Below, piece by piece: positions 47,328 to 56,761 of a stretch of DNA of 64,000 bases. Origin of the DNA: Hyphomicrobiales bacterium. GTDB taxonomy: Bacteria > Pseudomonadota > Alphaproteobacteria > Rhizobiales > RI-29. Both the position numbers and the translations under genes were made by a program. Each line of letters begins with the position of its first letter. Within the stretch, counting starts at the first letter, position 1. The notes beneath the pieces were generated by a model that did no database searches, was not told where the DNA came from, and saw nothing but the letters and a program-made list of their open reading frames with translations. Where the stretch lies: contig WGLQ01000020.1 of NCBI GenBank assembly GCA_016125495.1, positions 1-64,000 of the forward strand. Reading direction: 5' to 3'.

Positions 47328-48472
47328 GCGCCGAGGGGGCGCAATGCCGCGCGCGAGATGATGTGTCGCTGAATCTCGGACGTCCCGTCCCAAATCCGCT
47401 CGAGGCGGGAATCGCGCCAGAGACGCTGCACCGGAATTTCCTCCATGAGACCCATTCCGCCGAAGATCTGCACCGTGTCGTCGGCCACCCGGTTCAACAT
47501 CTCCGAGCAATAGACCTTGACCATCGCGGCATCGGCATCCGTCATGATACCCGCTTCGGCGCGACGCACGGCGTCCGCGACGAGGAGATCGCCGGTGCGC
47601 AACCCGATGGCCATGTCCGCGAGCTTGAAACCGACACCCTGGAAGCGCCCGATCGGCTGACCGAACTGACGCCGGCTGGCTGCCCACTCCGTGGCCATCT
47701 GCGTCAGGCGCTCGGCCTTGCCGCAACAGCTCGCACCGACCCAGATCCGCCCCATGCCGAGCCACTTGCCGGCAAGTTCGAGACCTTGTCCCTCCTCTCC
47801 GAGGATCTGTCCGGGCCCGAGCCGAACATTGTCGAATGCGAGCTGGAAGGTCTTGTAGCCTCGATAGCTGACGCAGCGCGTACCTTCACGGATCGAAAAC
47901 CCGGGCTCCCCGACGTCGACCAGGAAGGCCGTGATCCGCCTGCGGCTGCCGCGCGGGGTCTCGTCGGTCCCGGTCGCGGCAAAAACGATGGCAAAGTCCG
48001 GCATGCAGGGGCCGGAAATGAAATGCTTCGAGCCCTCGAGGATCCAGTCGCTCCCGTCGCGCCTGGCATTCGAGCGCATACCCATCACGTCGGAGCCGGC
48101 TTCCGGCTCGGTCAGCGCGAACAACTCGCGTTTTTCCCCGCTGACGCACGGCAGCAGATAGCGCGCCACCTGATCGTCGCGGCAGGCGAGGAGAATTTCC
48201 GTCGGCCGCGCGATCCAGGAGTGCAGCGCGTGGCTCGTCTTGCCGTACTCGCGCTCCATCATCGCAAGAGCGGTCTTGCCGAGGCCGCCACCTCCGACCT
48301 CCTCGGGCAGGTTCGCGGCAAAGAGGCCGAGCGCCTTGGAGCGCTGCTCGATCTGGCGGCCGAGTTCCTCGGGCACGTAGCCGAGGCGGTCGACCTCGTC
48401 CTCGTGTGGAATGAGCTCGGCGTTCATGAAGGCTTGGATGGTGCCGAGCAGGAGTTCGTTCTCGTGGGACAT
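47324..48472 (-). CDS. Acyl-CoA dehydrogenase
   Basis: A 382-residue acyl-CoA dehydrogenase, an FAD enzyme oxidising an acyl-CoA to the enoyl-CoA. FAD/substrate motifs FALTEPEAGSD and GTSEIQRHIISRA are present. At the place of the usual catalytic Glu (IYEGT) the sequence reads IWDGT, an Asp. A GTG two codons upstream overlapping the permease stop is an alternative start. It lies in the transporter operon, immediately before the CoA synthetase. Confidence 0.92.
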   Translation of the reverse strand: MSHENELLLGTIQAFMNAELIPHEDEVDRLGYVPEELGRQIEQRSKALGLFAANLPEEVGGGGLGKTALAMMEREYGKTSHALHSWIARPTEILLACRDDQVARYLLPCVSGEKRELFALTEPEAGSDVMGMRSNARRDGSDWILEGSKHFISGPCMPDFAIVFAATGTDETPRGSRRRITAFLVDVGEPGFSIREGTRCVSYRGYKTFQLAFDNVRLGPGQILGEEGQGLELAGKWLGMGRIWVGASCCGKAERLTQMATEWAASRRQFGQPIGRFQGVGFKLADMAIGLRTGDLLVADAVRRAEAGIMTDADAAMVKVYCSEMLNRVADDTVQIFGGMGLMEEIPVQRLWRDSRLERIWDGTSEIQRHIISRAALRPLGA

Positions 48473-48474
48473 CG

Positions 48475-49290
48475 TCACTGGTCGTTGCTCCGTTCGTCAA
48501 TGCGGCCCGCCGCGCGCCTTCGCTGCGCGATGTCGTAGATGAAATAGGCCACCAGTGTTGCCGCGATCAGCACCACGGCAGCGGCGGCGACGGTCGGGTC
48601 GGTGTTCTCCCGGATGCCGTTCCACATGCGCCGCGGGAGCGTGTAGACGGAGAATTTCGAGATGAACAGCGCGACCACGACCTCGTCCCAAGAGAGGATG
48701 AAGGCAAAGATCGCGCCGCCGTAAATGCCGGGCCGGATCGAGGGAAGAATGACGCGCCAGAGCGTCGTGGGCATGGAGGCGCCGAGGTTGCGCGAAGCCT
48801 GCTCGAGCCTCGGATCGAAATTGGCGAGCGAGGCGGAGACGGTAATCAACACCATCGGCGCGGCGAGGATCGTATGGGCCAGGATCAACCCGGCATAGCT
48901 GTCCAGCAACTTCAACGGTATCCACAGCCGGTAAAACGCCATCGCCGAGATGATCGGCGGAATGATGAGCGGCAGGAGGAGGAAGGCCCGGACCACTTCG
49001 CTCGCGCGGCTCGATATGCGCCAGAGCCCGATGGCCGCGAGCGTGCCGACGAGCGTTGCGAGGATAGTGGCACAAGTGGCGATCACCGCACTCTGCCAGA
49101 AGCTCGACAGCCAGGCCGGGCTGGTGAAGAGGTGAATGAAATGGCGCAGGGAATACTCGCCCTGCGGCATCGAGAGGAACGCCTTCGGCGTCAGTGAAAC
49201 AGGAATGGCAACGAGTGCGGGCGCGACGAGGAACAGCAGGATGAGCCACGCCGCGAGCCGATTGACCCTTTCCGCAAGGCCGCGCCTCAT
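48475..49290 (-). CDS. ABC transporter permease (PotC-like)
   Basis: A 271-residue permease with six helices and the EAA loop EQASRNLGASMPTTLWRVILPSI. It belongs to the spermidine/putrescine-type importer class together with the other genes of this operon, and overlaps the PotB-like gene by four bases. Confidence 0.93.
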   Translation of the reverse strand: MRRGLAERVNRLAAWLILLFLVAPALVAIPVSLTPKAFLSMPQGEYSLRHFIHLFTSPAWLSSFWQSAVIATCATILATLVGTLAAIGLWRISSRASEVVRAFLLLPLIIPPIISAMAFYRLWIPLKLLDSYAGLILAHTILAAPMVLITVSASLANFDPRLEQASRNLGASMPTTLWRVILPSIRPGIYGGAIFAFILSWDEVVVALFISKFSVYTLPRRMWNGIRENTDPTVAAAAVVLIAATLVAYFIYDIAQRRRAAGRIDERSNDQ

Positions 49291-50135
49291 CGCCCGCCCC
49301 CGCCGAACAACGCGCCGAGCTTCATGAAACGGTTCATGAGGGCGAGCAGGACGAGCACTCCCGCCAGCATCAATGTCGCGAGCATCGCCGCCGTGCCCCA
49401 GCGCAAGGTCACCAGGATCTGGACGGAAATGTACTCGGCGACCATGAGGACCTTGCCACCGCCCAGAATGGCCGGCGTCACATAGAACCCGAGACTGATG
49501 ATGAAGACGAGTAACGAGGCCGCGAAGATTCCCGGCATGGACAGAGGCAGGAAAATGCGCAGGAACGTCTGACGGTTGCTCGCGCCGAGACTGCGGGAGG
49601 CATCGAGAACCCGGCGGTCGAGGCCCTGCATGTTGGTCAGCAATGGCAGCACCGCATAGGGGATCATGTATTGCACCATGCCGATCAGAACGCCGAGTTC
49701 ATTCCGCATGAAGGCGATCGGGGCATCGGTCAGGCCTGTCGCCTGAAGCGCATTGTTGACGACACCGTTGTGACCGAGCAGCATGAGCCACGAAAAGGTG
49801 CGCACGAGAACCGAAATCCAGAAGGAAATCAGCACCAGTGTCAGCATCCAGCGTTGCTCGCGCGCGAGGGCGTGAACGATGGCGTAGGCGAGTGCATAGC
49901 CGAGGAAAACGCTGATGACGGTCGTCAGGAGGCAAATGCGCAGCGTGGTCCAGACGATGCGGGCGAGCGAGTCGCTGGTCGCGAGCTTTGCATAGTTCCC
50001 GAGGCCGGGCTGTGGGTCCGTGAAACTCAGCCAGAGGATGTTGGCGATCGGCGCGAGATACAGAAACGCGACCGCGGCCAGGAATGGCAGCACCAATAGC
50101 CAGTAGGTGTTCGCACTGCGCAGGACCACGGGCAT
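49287..50135 (-). CDS. ABC transporter permease (PotB-like)
   Basis: A 282-residue permease with six helices and the EAA loop DASRSLGASNRQTFLRIFLPLS. It is separated from the binding-protein gene by 93 bases that hold a strong hairpin. Confidence 0.93.
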   Translation of the reverse strand: MPVVLRSANTYWLLVLPFLAAVAFLYLAPIANILWLSFTDPQPGLGNYAKLATSDSLARIVWTTLRICLLTTVISVFLGYALAYAIVHALAREQRWMLTLVLISFWISVLVRTFSWLMLLGHNGVVNNALQATGLTDAPIAFMRNELGVLIGMVQYMIPYAVLPLLTNMQGLDRRVLDASRSLGASNRQTFLRIFLPLSMPGIFAASLLVFIISLGFYVTPAILGGGKVLMVAEYISVQILVTLRWGTAAMLATLMLAGVLVLLALMNRFMKLGALFGGGGR

Positions 50136-50185
50136 CGGCTCGGTGGGTGACGGGGCTTCGTTGGCAGGCCGGCGAGGCCAGGTTC

Positions 50186-50218
50186 ACCCGCGCGGCGACA
50201 TGGGCTCGCCGCGCGGGT
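50186..50218 (-). promoter_or_regulatory. Intercistronic hairpin between binding protein and permease
   Basis: A perfect 13-base GC-rich stem (ACCCGCGCGGCGA and its complement) with a seven-base loop starts ten bases after the binding-protein stop on the minus-strand transcript. With no T tract, it more likely protects the binding-protein mRNA or lowers downstream expression, as known for malE-malF, than fully terminates. Confidence 0.6.
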
Positions 50219-50228
50219 CGCACTGTTC

Positions 50229-51338
50229 TCAGCTGATCGCTTCCAGATAGGCGTTGACGGCATCACCGCCGTGGTCGGCCCACCAGACGGGATCGTTGAA
50301 GACCACATTGGCGATGTTCTTGGCGGAGGTGATCGCGTAGTCCTGCTGTTCGGCGGGAATCTGCGCGAAGGCCTCGGGGTTGGTCGGCGTCATGCCGAGG
50401 CAGTCGAGCAGCGTCAGCTGCGGCCCGATGTCCTGCGCCGTGCGGATGAATTTCATCACGTTTTCCCGTCCGGCCGGGTTGCCACGCGGCACGAGATAGG
50501 CTCCCGGCATCGCGAGGGCCTCGTTCATGACGAGCTTGTAGCGCCCGTTGGTGTCGGCCTCGAGATTCTTTCCGCGGTTCTGCCAGATCATGCCCATCGA
50601 CACCTCGCCATTGACGATCATCGAGTGGGCCTCGGAGCCGGAGCCCCAATAGATGCTGTCGTCCTTGATCGACTTGATCTTGGCGATCGCCCGCGGCACG
50701 TCGCATGGATAGAGGTTCGCCTTGGCGACACCGTCGGCAAGGAGCGCGCCCTCGATCGCGCCGTTCGCCCACTTGTAGAGAGAGCGCTTGCCGGGGAACT
50801 TGGCGGTGTCGAAGAAGTCCGCCCAGGAGTTCGGCGGGTTGGAGCCATAGGCCTGCGTGTCGTACATGAAGGCGTAGCCGTAGAAGATGATGGAAACGCC
50901 GTGGTCCCAGGCGAACCCGTCGATCACCTTCGACTTGTCGACGACGGAATAGTCGATCGCCTCGAGATGGCCGGAGCGGCCTAGAGCGATGGCATCGAAG
51001 GCATCGGCGTCGCAGACGTCGGCGGTCACGTTGCCGGAATCGACCATCTCCTTGATCTTGCCCTGCAGCGGGCCCGAGGTGTCGAAGCGCAGGGGCATAC
51101 CGGTCGCGGCCGTGAACGGCTCACCGATCGCCTTGCCGTGGCAGACCTCCGAGGTGCCGCCCCAATTCCACAGGACGATCTCGTTGGCGGCCGCATGAGC
51201 GTCACCGGACGCGACCGACATTCCGGCGACGCCGGCCATGCCGCAGAGCACGAGGAAGCTTCGCCGGTCGAGCCGGCCGGACTTGAAGTCGTGGGCCGCC
51301 TGGTAGACGGCCTCCCGCAGGAACTGTTGATCTCTCAT
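50229..51338 (-). CDS. PotD-like substrate-binding protein with Tat-type signal
   Basis: A 369-residue spermidine/putrescine-type binding protein. The N-terminus has a twin-arginine motif (DRRSFLV) before a hydrophobic stretch ending GDAHA, suggesting Tat export. Mature start AANEIVLWNWGG is typical. A GGAGG site precedes the ATG. The ligand is not known; the operon suggests a quaternary amine, amino acid or other betaine-like compound. Confidence 0.9.
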   Translation of the reverse strand: MRDQQFLREAVYQAAHDFKSGRLDRRSFLVLCGMAGVAGMSVASGDAHAAANEIVLWNWGGTSEVCHGKAIGEPFTAATGMPLRFDTSGPLQGKIKEMVDSGNVTADVCDADAFDAIALGRSGHLEAIDYSVVDKSKVIDGFAWDHGVSIIFYGYAFMYDTQAYGSNPPNSWADFFDTAKFPGKRSLYKWANGAIEGALLADGVAKANLYPCDVPRAIAKIKSIKDDSIYWGSGSEAHSMIVNGEVSMGMIWQNRGKNLEADTNGRYKLVMNEALAMPGAYLVPRGNPAGRENVMKFIRTAQDIGPQLTLLDCLGMTPTNPEAFAQIPAEQQDYAITSAKNIANVVFNDPVWWADHGGDAVNAYLEAIS

Positions 51339-51450
51339 TTATTTCCTCCACTGCACCTTGCTGACCGATCATCACTGCGCTTGGCGGGTCGGTGCGATCC
51401 GACCTCTCTTTCGTGGCGGAACGGGCGTCCGCCTGAAGCCGGGTGGCCGC

Positions 51451-52461
51451 TCACGTATCGGCGACACGGACCGCAGCCGTTTCCTTCCACGACAAATTGA
51501 CACTCTGACCGGCGGCGAACCTGTGCGGGGTGCGCCAGGCATCGCTGACGACCTCGAGATTTCCGGCGCCTTCGGTGTCGACGACGAACATGAGGCTCGA
51601 GCCGAGATAGGTGATCGAGCGGATCGTGCCACGCTGGCGCAAAGCACCTTCGCCCATGCCGGCCGGCGCGATGTCGATCTTTTCCGGTCGTAGCGCGAAC
51701 ACCTGCCCGCCCGAACGCAGAAAATTGCTCCGCCCGAGGAAGTTGGCCGCGAAGACCGACGCCGGCCGCTCGTAGAGCTCCTCCGGCGTGCCGGTCTGCA
51801 CGATCTCGCCGTGGTTCATGATCACCACACGGTCGGACATGGAGAGCGCCTCCTCCTGGTCGTGCGTGACGTAGATGAAGGTCGTGCCGACACTCGTGTG
51901 GATGTCCTTGAGCTGGGCCTGCACCTCGACGCGCAATTTCTTGTCGAGGGCGCCGAGCGGTTCGTCGAGAAGGAGGACTTTGGGCGAAAAGCACAGCGCC
52001 CGGGCGAGGGCGACGCGCTGCTGCTGGCCACCCGAAAGCTGGCGCGGCAGCCGCGCGCCGAAGTCCCGCAGCTGAACGAGTTCGAGCATCTCGTCGACGC
52101 GGCGCTCGACGTCGGGGCGCGGGGTGCCGCGCACGGAGAGGGCATAGCCCACGTTCTGGCGCACATTCATGTGAGGGAACAGCGCATAGCCCTGGAAGAC
52201 CATGCCGAAGTGCCGCTTTTCAGCCGGCACCGTGGCAATGGAGGTCCCGTCCACGAGGATGTCGCCGGCCGTGACGTCCTCGAAGCCGGCGATCATCATG
52301 AGCAGTGTCGTCTTGCCGGAGCCGGACGGGCCGAGCAGCGTCAGGAATTCGCCGGCCTCGATGCCGAGATCGACGTTGGCGACCGCCAGCGTTCTGGCGA
52401 AGCGCTTTGATACGCCGACGAGCCGAAGCCCTGCTCCACGCTGTGCGGCAACCGCCACCAT
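51451..52461 (-). CDS. ABC transporter ATPase (PotA-like)
   Basis: A 336-residue ATPase: Walker A GPSGSGKTT, signature LSGGQQQRVALARAL, Walker B VLLLDEP, and switch His in VTHDQEEA, with a C-terminal TOBE domain. The ATG overlaps the BKACE stop by one base (TAATG), so translation is coupled. A small six-base hairpin (51387-51404) lies in the 112-base gap to the binding-protein gene. Confidence 0.95.
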   Translation of the reverse strand: MVAVAAQRGAGLRLVGVSKRFARTLAVANVDLGIEAGEFLTLLGPSGSGKTTLLMMIAGFEDVTAGDILVDGTSIATVPAEKRHFGMVFQGYALFPHMNVRQNVGYALSVRGTPRPDVERRVDEMLELVQLRDFGARLPRQLSGGQQQRVALARALCFSPKVLLLDEPLGALDKKLRVEVQAQLKDIHTSVGTTFIYVTHDQEEALSMSDRVVIMNHGEIVQTGTPEELYERPASVFAANFLGRSNFLRSGGQVFALRPEKIDIAPAGMGEGALRQRGTIRSITYLGSSLMFVVDTEGAGNLEVVSDAWRTPHRFAAGQSVNLSWKETAAVRVADT

Positions 52462-53351
52462 TATGCTCCCGGTGTACGCAGATGGAGCTTGGCACGCGCC
52501 TCGGCCGGGGTCAGCACGCGCGCGCCCATGCGCTCGATGATGCCGACAACGCGCTCGACCAGCTGGCCGTTGCTCGCCAGGACGCCGCGGTCGAGATAGA
52601 TATTGTCCTCCAGCCCGACCCGCACGTTGCCCCCCATCGCAACGGCAGCGGCGGCCATCGGCATCTGCATGCGCGAAATGCCGAAGCTCGCCCAACTCGC
52701 GCCGGCAGGAAGCTGGTCCTTCATAGCCTTCATGTTGTCGACCGACTGGTCGGCGCCCCAGGGGATGCCGAGGCAGATCTGGAACATGGGTGGGTCGGCC
52801 ACGAGACCTTCATTTATCAGGTGCTTTGCGAGCCGGATGTGGCCAAGGTCGAACACTTCGAGTTCCGGCTTGACGCCCCATTCCTTCACCAGCGCTGCCA
52901 TTCGGCGGAGATAGGGCGGTGTCGACATGTAGACGTAGTTGCCGTCGCCGAAGTTCATCGAGCCGCAGTCGAGACTGCAGATTTCGGGGCGCAGCATCTC
53001 GACGTGCGCGAGGCGCTCCTCCGGCCCGATCATGTCGGTGCCGGGGCCGTATTTCGTCGGATCCGTCTCGTCGATCATCCAGTCGCCGCCCATCCCAGCG
53101 GTCAGATTGACGACGACGTCCGTGCCGCTCGAGCGCACCATGTCGACGACCTGGCGGAAGAGCTCCGGATCGCGCGAGCCCTTGCCGGTGGCGGGGTCGC
53201 GCACGTGAATGTGGGCAATGGCGGCCCCGGCGCTGGCGGCCTCGATGGCCGAATCCGCGATCTGACGGGGGGTCACCGGGACTCCCGGATGCCGCCCGAC
53301 CGTGTCGCCCGCGCCGGTAACGGCACACGTCACAACCACCTCGAAGTTCAC
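52461..53351 (-). CDS. Beta-keto acid cleavage enzyme (BKACE, DUF849)
   Basis: A 296-residue BKACE-family protein. The founding member cleaves 3-keto-5-aminohexanoate with acetyl-CoA; relatives cleave dehydrocarnitine and other beta-keto acids, giving acetoacetate and a new CoA ester. Zn-ligand His motifs (AHIHVRD) and the N-terminus [18 protein letters not shown] are typical. I take the GTG ending at 53351 (matching the usual MN-x-EV start) with a G-rich site upstream over an ATG 33 bases earlier. It is first in an apparent eight-gene operon. Confidence 0.9.
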   Translation of the reverse strand: MNFEVVVTCAVTGAGDTVGRHPGVPVTPRQIADSAIEAASAGAAIAHIHVRDPATGKGSRDPELFRQVVDMVRSSGTDVVVNLTAGMGGDWMIDETDPTKYGPGTDMIGPEERLAHVEMLRPEICSLDCGSMNFGDGNYVYMSTPPYLRRMAALVKEWGVKPELEVFDLGHIRLAKHLINEGLVADPPMFQICLGIPWGADQSVDNMKAMKDQLPAGASWASFGISRMQMPMAAAAVAMGGNVRVGLEDNIYLDRGVLASNGQLVERVVGIIERMGARVLTPAEARAKLHLRTPGA

Positions 53352-53408
53352 CGCAACCCCCGTAGCAAACACGCGATGACACAATCATTTGCCAACGGCG
53401 GGGACGCG

Positions 53409-53414
53409 ATTATA
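53409..53414 (-). promoter_or_regulatory. Perfect -10 box of the BKACE operon
   Basis: Minus-strand TATAAT lies 58-63 bases before the GTG start. No recognisable -35 hexamer is found at 16-18 bases, the usual picture for a promoter that needs an activator. The divergent AraC-type regulator is the obvious candidate. Confidence 0.5.
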
Positions 53415-53472
53415 GACTTTACGTCATCCAGGATTGATTTTTCGACGCACCTGGTCAGAGTTGGAGCGGTTC

Positions 53473-54501
53473 ATGGGCAGGCGGGTCACACGGGTCTGCA
53501 TCGTCGTCGTGCCGCGATTCAACATGCTGACGCTGACGTCGTTCCTCGAGCCGATGCGGATCGCCAACTACCTGTCCCCCGAACCGCTCTATGCCTGGGA
53601 GTTTCGCTCCGTCGAGGCCGGCCGGGTGCCATCGAGCAACGGCATGTCACTGGATTGCCTCGCGATCGGCGAGCGCGGCGCAGAGCCCGCCAACCTCGTC
53701 GCGGTGTTCGGCAGCTGGGGCGCGGAGCACTTCGAGAGCGCGCCCCTTTCGCGATGGCTGCGCGAGCAGAAGCGGGCCGGGGCGACATTCGTTGCGGTCG
53801 AACTCGGCGTCTATCTGCTGGCTCGAGCCGGTCTTCTCGAGGGCCAGACGGTCACGACGCACTGGTCGTGCCTGCCGGGATTCGCCGAGATGTTCCCGGA
53901 CGTGGCGGTGCGCGAGCAGCTTTTCGTGGCCGACAGCAAGGTGCTGTCGTGCGCGGGCGGCTCGGCCGGCCTCGATCTCTCGCTCGAGCTGATGGCCCGC
54001 GAGCACGACGAGCAACTCGCGCTCGAGGTGGCGGCGCAGATCCTGCACCATCCGCGCAGACCCGCCAACAGCGCCCAGCGCCACGCCCTCAGCATGTCCG
54101 TGCACGCCGACGTGCGCGCGGCGATCGCGCTGCTGGAAGCCAATATCGAGGAGCCGAGACCGGTGCCGCGGCTCTGCCGGGAACTGGGGGTCTCGCAAAG
54201 GAAGCTCGAGCGGCTCTTCAAGAGCCACACCGGCTGCACCGTCGTGCAGTTCGCCAACCTGCTGCGTCTGCAGAAGGCACGCGTGCTGCTGATCAGCACC
54301 TCGATGTCGATCCGCGACGTTTCGGCCGCCTGCGGCTTCAACTCGCTGTCCTATTTCTCCATGTGTTTCCGGCGCACGTTCGGGCGCAAGCCGAGCGAAT
54401 ACCGCCTCGCCTGGCCCGAGCAGGACCCGGCGCCGTCCTGGCCGGGGACGGTCTACGCGTTCAAACAGGGCCATCAGGGGCAGAAGGGGAAGGCGGGGTG
54501 A
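53473..54501 (+). CDS. GlxA/CdhR-type AraC-family regulator
   Basis: A 342-residue regulator: N-terminal DJ-1/PfpI (GATase1-like) domain (VCIVVVPRFNMLTL ... ELGVYLLARAGLL) and C-terminal AraC double helix-turn-helix (LGVSQRKLERLFKSHTG; VSAACGFNSLSYFSMCFRRTFG). The same architecture is found in CdhR (carnitine) and GbdR (glycine betaine). The ATG at 53473 has GGAG six bases upstream; a TTG further upstream is less likely. Divergence from BKACE suggests it activates that operon. Confidence 0.92.
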   Translation: MGRRVTRVCIVVVPRFNMLTLTSFLEPMRIANYLSPEPLYAWEFRSVEAGRVPSSNGMSLDCLAIGERGAEPANLVAVFGSWGAEHFESAPLSRWLREQKRAGATFVAVELGVYLLARAGLLEGQTVTTHWSCLPGFAEMFPDVAVREQLFVADSKVLSCAGGSAGLDLSLELMAREHDEQLALEVAAQILHHPRRPANSAQRHALSMSVHADVRAAIALLEANIEEPRPVPRLCRELGVSQRKLERLFKSHTGCTVVQFANLLRLQKARVLLISTSMSIRDVSAACGFNSLSYFSMCFRRTFGRKPSEYRLAWPEQDPAPSWPGTVYAFKQGHQGQKGKAG

Positions 54502-54707
54502 GGGGCGGGGCAGGTTGATCGGCGGTGAGGGTGACCTGCCCGTATCGTTCGTCCTGCCTCGGGTAGCATCCGAACCCAGATGAGCCGCTTTCCGTCCTTG
54601 GATCACCGGGAGCTGAAAACTCCTCCGGTTGATGCCCGTTCGGAGCGCGCTCCGACCGGATGGATACCTTGGGCCTTCGGACATCCTTCCAATGGCGGCT
54701 GATACGG

Positions 54708-55862
54708 TCACTGTGAATTCGAGCCCGCGACCATTTCGTCCAGCCGTTCCCTGCCAATTCCGACATGATCTGCCGTCTTCATCAGGTCGAGCCAGACGCC
54801 CTCGGCAACCGGAATACCCGATATCGAGCGCTCCCTTTTCAGGCGTCGCTCTTTTTCTCCCGGCACGAGAACCTCGCCATCCGGTTCGAGCGGAGAGGAA
54901 CTCTTGAAGAACTCGATATAGGAATTGATTTCCCTATCGAGCCAATCGTCGGAATGGAAGCGGTCGACCGACAGATAGATCGACAGCATGCCATTGCAAA
55001 GAGGCCGTCGACCGGGCTCGTTGAGGGCACCGGCGGTGCCTGATCCGGTCAATGCCCCGGCGAACATCTCGACGAAGAAGTTGAGACCCGATCCCTTGTG
55101 CAATCCGAAGGCCGTCAAGGCCCCGCCGCCGGCACCGGGGCGCGGATAGAGACCAGCCTGGCCGTCGCCGTAAATGGTCTTCGGGTCGCCCGAAAGCACT
55201 CCGTCGGGTCCGATGAAGGCATCGTCGCCGACGGGAGCCCCACCCCGCAGCGCGACCAGCGCCTTGCCCTCGGCCACCTTCGAGGTGGCGAAGTCGAGGA
55301 CGATCGGATCTTCATCGTGCAAGGGAACGCCGCAGCAGATCGGCGAGGTGCCGCCGCGCGCCTGCCTGCCGCCGAACGGTGCAACGAGAAGGCTGCCGCG
55401 CACGTTCACGAAATGGATGCTCGCGAGACCCGCATGGGCTGCCCGCTCGGCCCAGTCCGAAATGCATCCCAGATGCCCGGAGTTGCGAAGCGCTGTGACC
55501 GCTATGCCATGTCGAGCGGCCAATGCGATCCCATAGTCGACCGTCTGCTCGCCGATCGTCTGCCCGAACCCGTAGTTTCCATCGACGACCGCGAGCACCT
55601 CGTTTTCGCTGACGATCGTGATCGACTGATTGGCCTTGAGGACACCATCGTCGAGCCATTGCACGTAGCGTGCGGCTCGCGCGATGCCGTGGCTCGGGTG
55701 TCCTCGCAAATCGGCATCGACGAGATGCTGCGCAATCCGGCCAGCCTCCGCGTCGCAGCAGCCTGCGTGTACGAAAATGTCGCAAACGAGCCGACGTGCG
55801 ACATTGGCGTCCACGGTTCTCATTCGCGCGAGGTTGCCTGCATCCGACAAGGCCTTCTCCAT
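54708..55862 (-). CDS. Ldh-family (type 2 malate/L-lactate dehydrogenase) oxidoreductase
   Basis: A 384-residue NAD(P)-dependent Ldh2-family enzyme, which oxidises 2-hydroxy acids or reduces imino/keto acids. Family motifs LRGHPSHGIAR and the catalytic His in NSGHLG are present. A later ATG (ending 55823, MRTVDANV) is possible. It is the last gene of the DUF35/thiolase operon, 97 bases after the SDR gene. Between it and the GlxA gene (54502-54707) I see nothing. Confidence 0.88.
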   Translation of the reverse strand: MEKALSDAGNLARMRTVDANVARRLVCDIFVHAGCCDAEAGRIAQHLVDADLRGHPSHGIARAARYVQWLDDGVLKANQSITIVSENEVLAVVDGNYGFGQTIGEQTVDYGIALAARHGIAVTALRNSGHLGCISDWAERAAHAGLASIHFVNVRGSLLVAPFGGRQARGGTSPICCGVPLHDEDPIVLDFATSKVAEGKALVALRGGAPVGDDAFIGPDGVLSGDPKTIYGDGQAGLYPRPGAGGGALTAFGLHKGSGLNFFVEMFAGALTGSGTAGALNEPGRRPLCNGMLSIYLSVDRFHSDDWLDREINSYIEFFKSSSPLEPDGEVLVPGEKERRLKRERSISGIPVAEGVWLDLMKTADHVGIGRERLDEMVAGSNSQ

Positions 55863-55959
55863 CCTGACTTGTATCGCCGCACCCGCCGGAATCCGGCAAA
55901 CGTCCGTGATCAGCCGCCTCTATCGGAACCGGTTCGCCGAGATCGGACACGATCCCCGG

Positions 55960-56730
55960 TCACGACTTGACGAAAATCTCCCTGGCACCACTGACATTCA
56001 GGATCGCCCCGGTCACGTAGCTGGCTTTCTGCGAGCACAGCCAGAGCGCAGCGTCGGCCACGTCGTCAACTTCGCCGATGCGACCCAACGGCACGGCCGT
56101 GCGGCCCAGTTCCTCGATCTGCTCGGGGCTGACCTCCCCCTCCCATATTTCCGTCCTGATAATGCCTGGACGCAATCCGCACACGCGAATTCCTTCGCGA
56201 GCGACCTCTTTGGCGACGGCAAGCGTCAGGGTATCGATTCCACCTTTCGTCCCGGCATAGATCGCATCCCCCGGCATGCCCCCGTACGCGCCGGCGATAG
56301 AGGAAATATTGAGGATGACGCCGCCCTGCCCGCCGCGCGCCGTCGACATCATGCCAATGGCCTCGCGCATGCACCAGATCGTGCCGAGAAGGTTGGTCTC
56401 GACGATCTTGCGGACGGTTTCGATTTCCATGTCTGCAATCGGGGAGAGAGTGGATATGCCAGCATTGTTGACGAGCACGCGCGGAGGCCCCAATTCCGCA
56501 GCGACCGAACGGAACAGGCGTTCGGCATCGCCAGGCTGGCGGACATCGGCCTGGATCGCGACCGCAGCGCCGCCCGCCGCCTTGATCTCTTCCACCAGCG
56601 CCGTGGCGCGATCGGCGGAAGCTGCATAATTCACGCAGACCCCGTATCCCTCGGCCGCCGCGCGTCTGGCGATGCCGGCACCGATCCCCCGGCTCGCTCC
56701 GGTCACGATCATCGTCGGCCTGCTGGTCAT
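55960..56730 (-). CDS. Short-chain dehydrogenase/reductase
   Basis: A 256-residue classical SDR: cofactor motif TGASRGIG, NNAG, catalytic Ser in NISSIAG and Y-x-x-x-K in YAGTKGG. The ATG ending at 56730 has GGAG upstream and gives the normal N-terminus. It follows another SDR gene by 31 bases. Substrate unknown. Confidence 0.93.
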   Translation of the reverse strand: MTSRPTMIVTGASRGIGAGIARRAAAEGYGVCVNYAASADRATALVEEIKAAGGAAVAIQADVRQPGDAERLFRSVAAELGPPRVLVNNAGISTLSPIADMEIETVRKIVETNLLGTIWCMREAIGMMSTARGGQGGVILNISSIAGAYGGMPGDAIYAGTKGGIDTLTLAVAKEVAREGIRVCGLRPGIIRTEIWEGEVSPEQIEELGRTAVPLGRIGEVDDVADAALWLCSQKASYVTGAILNVSGAREIFVKS

Positions 56731-56761
56731 GGCAAACTCCAATGGATGGCGCTGGATGGGT

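Noticed and set aside
47324-47765. Longer start for the NDP-forming acyl-CoA synthetase
   Set aside because: The upstream part overlaps the acyl-CoA dehydrogenase gene in another frame.
53352-53384. ATG start 33 bases upstream for BKACE
   Set aside because: BKACE proteins normally begin close to the NFEVVVTC segment, and the GTG at 53351 has a G-rich site upstream; kept only as an alternative.
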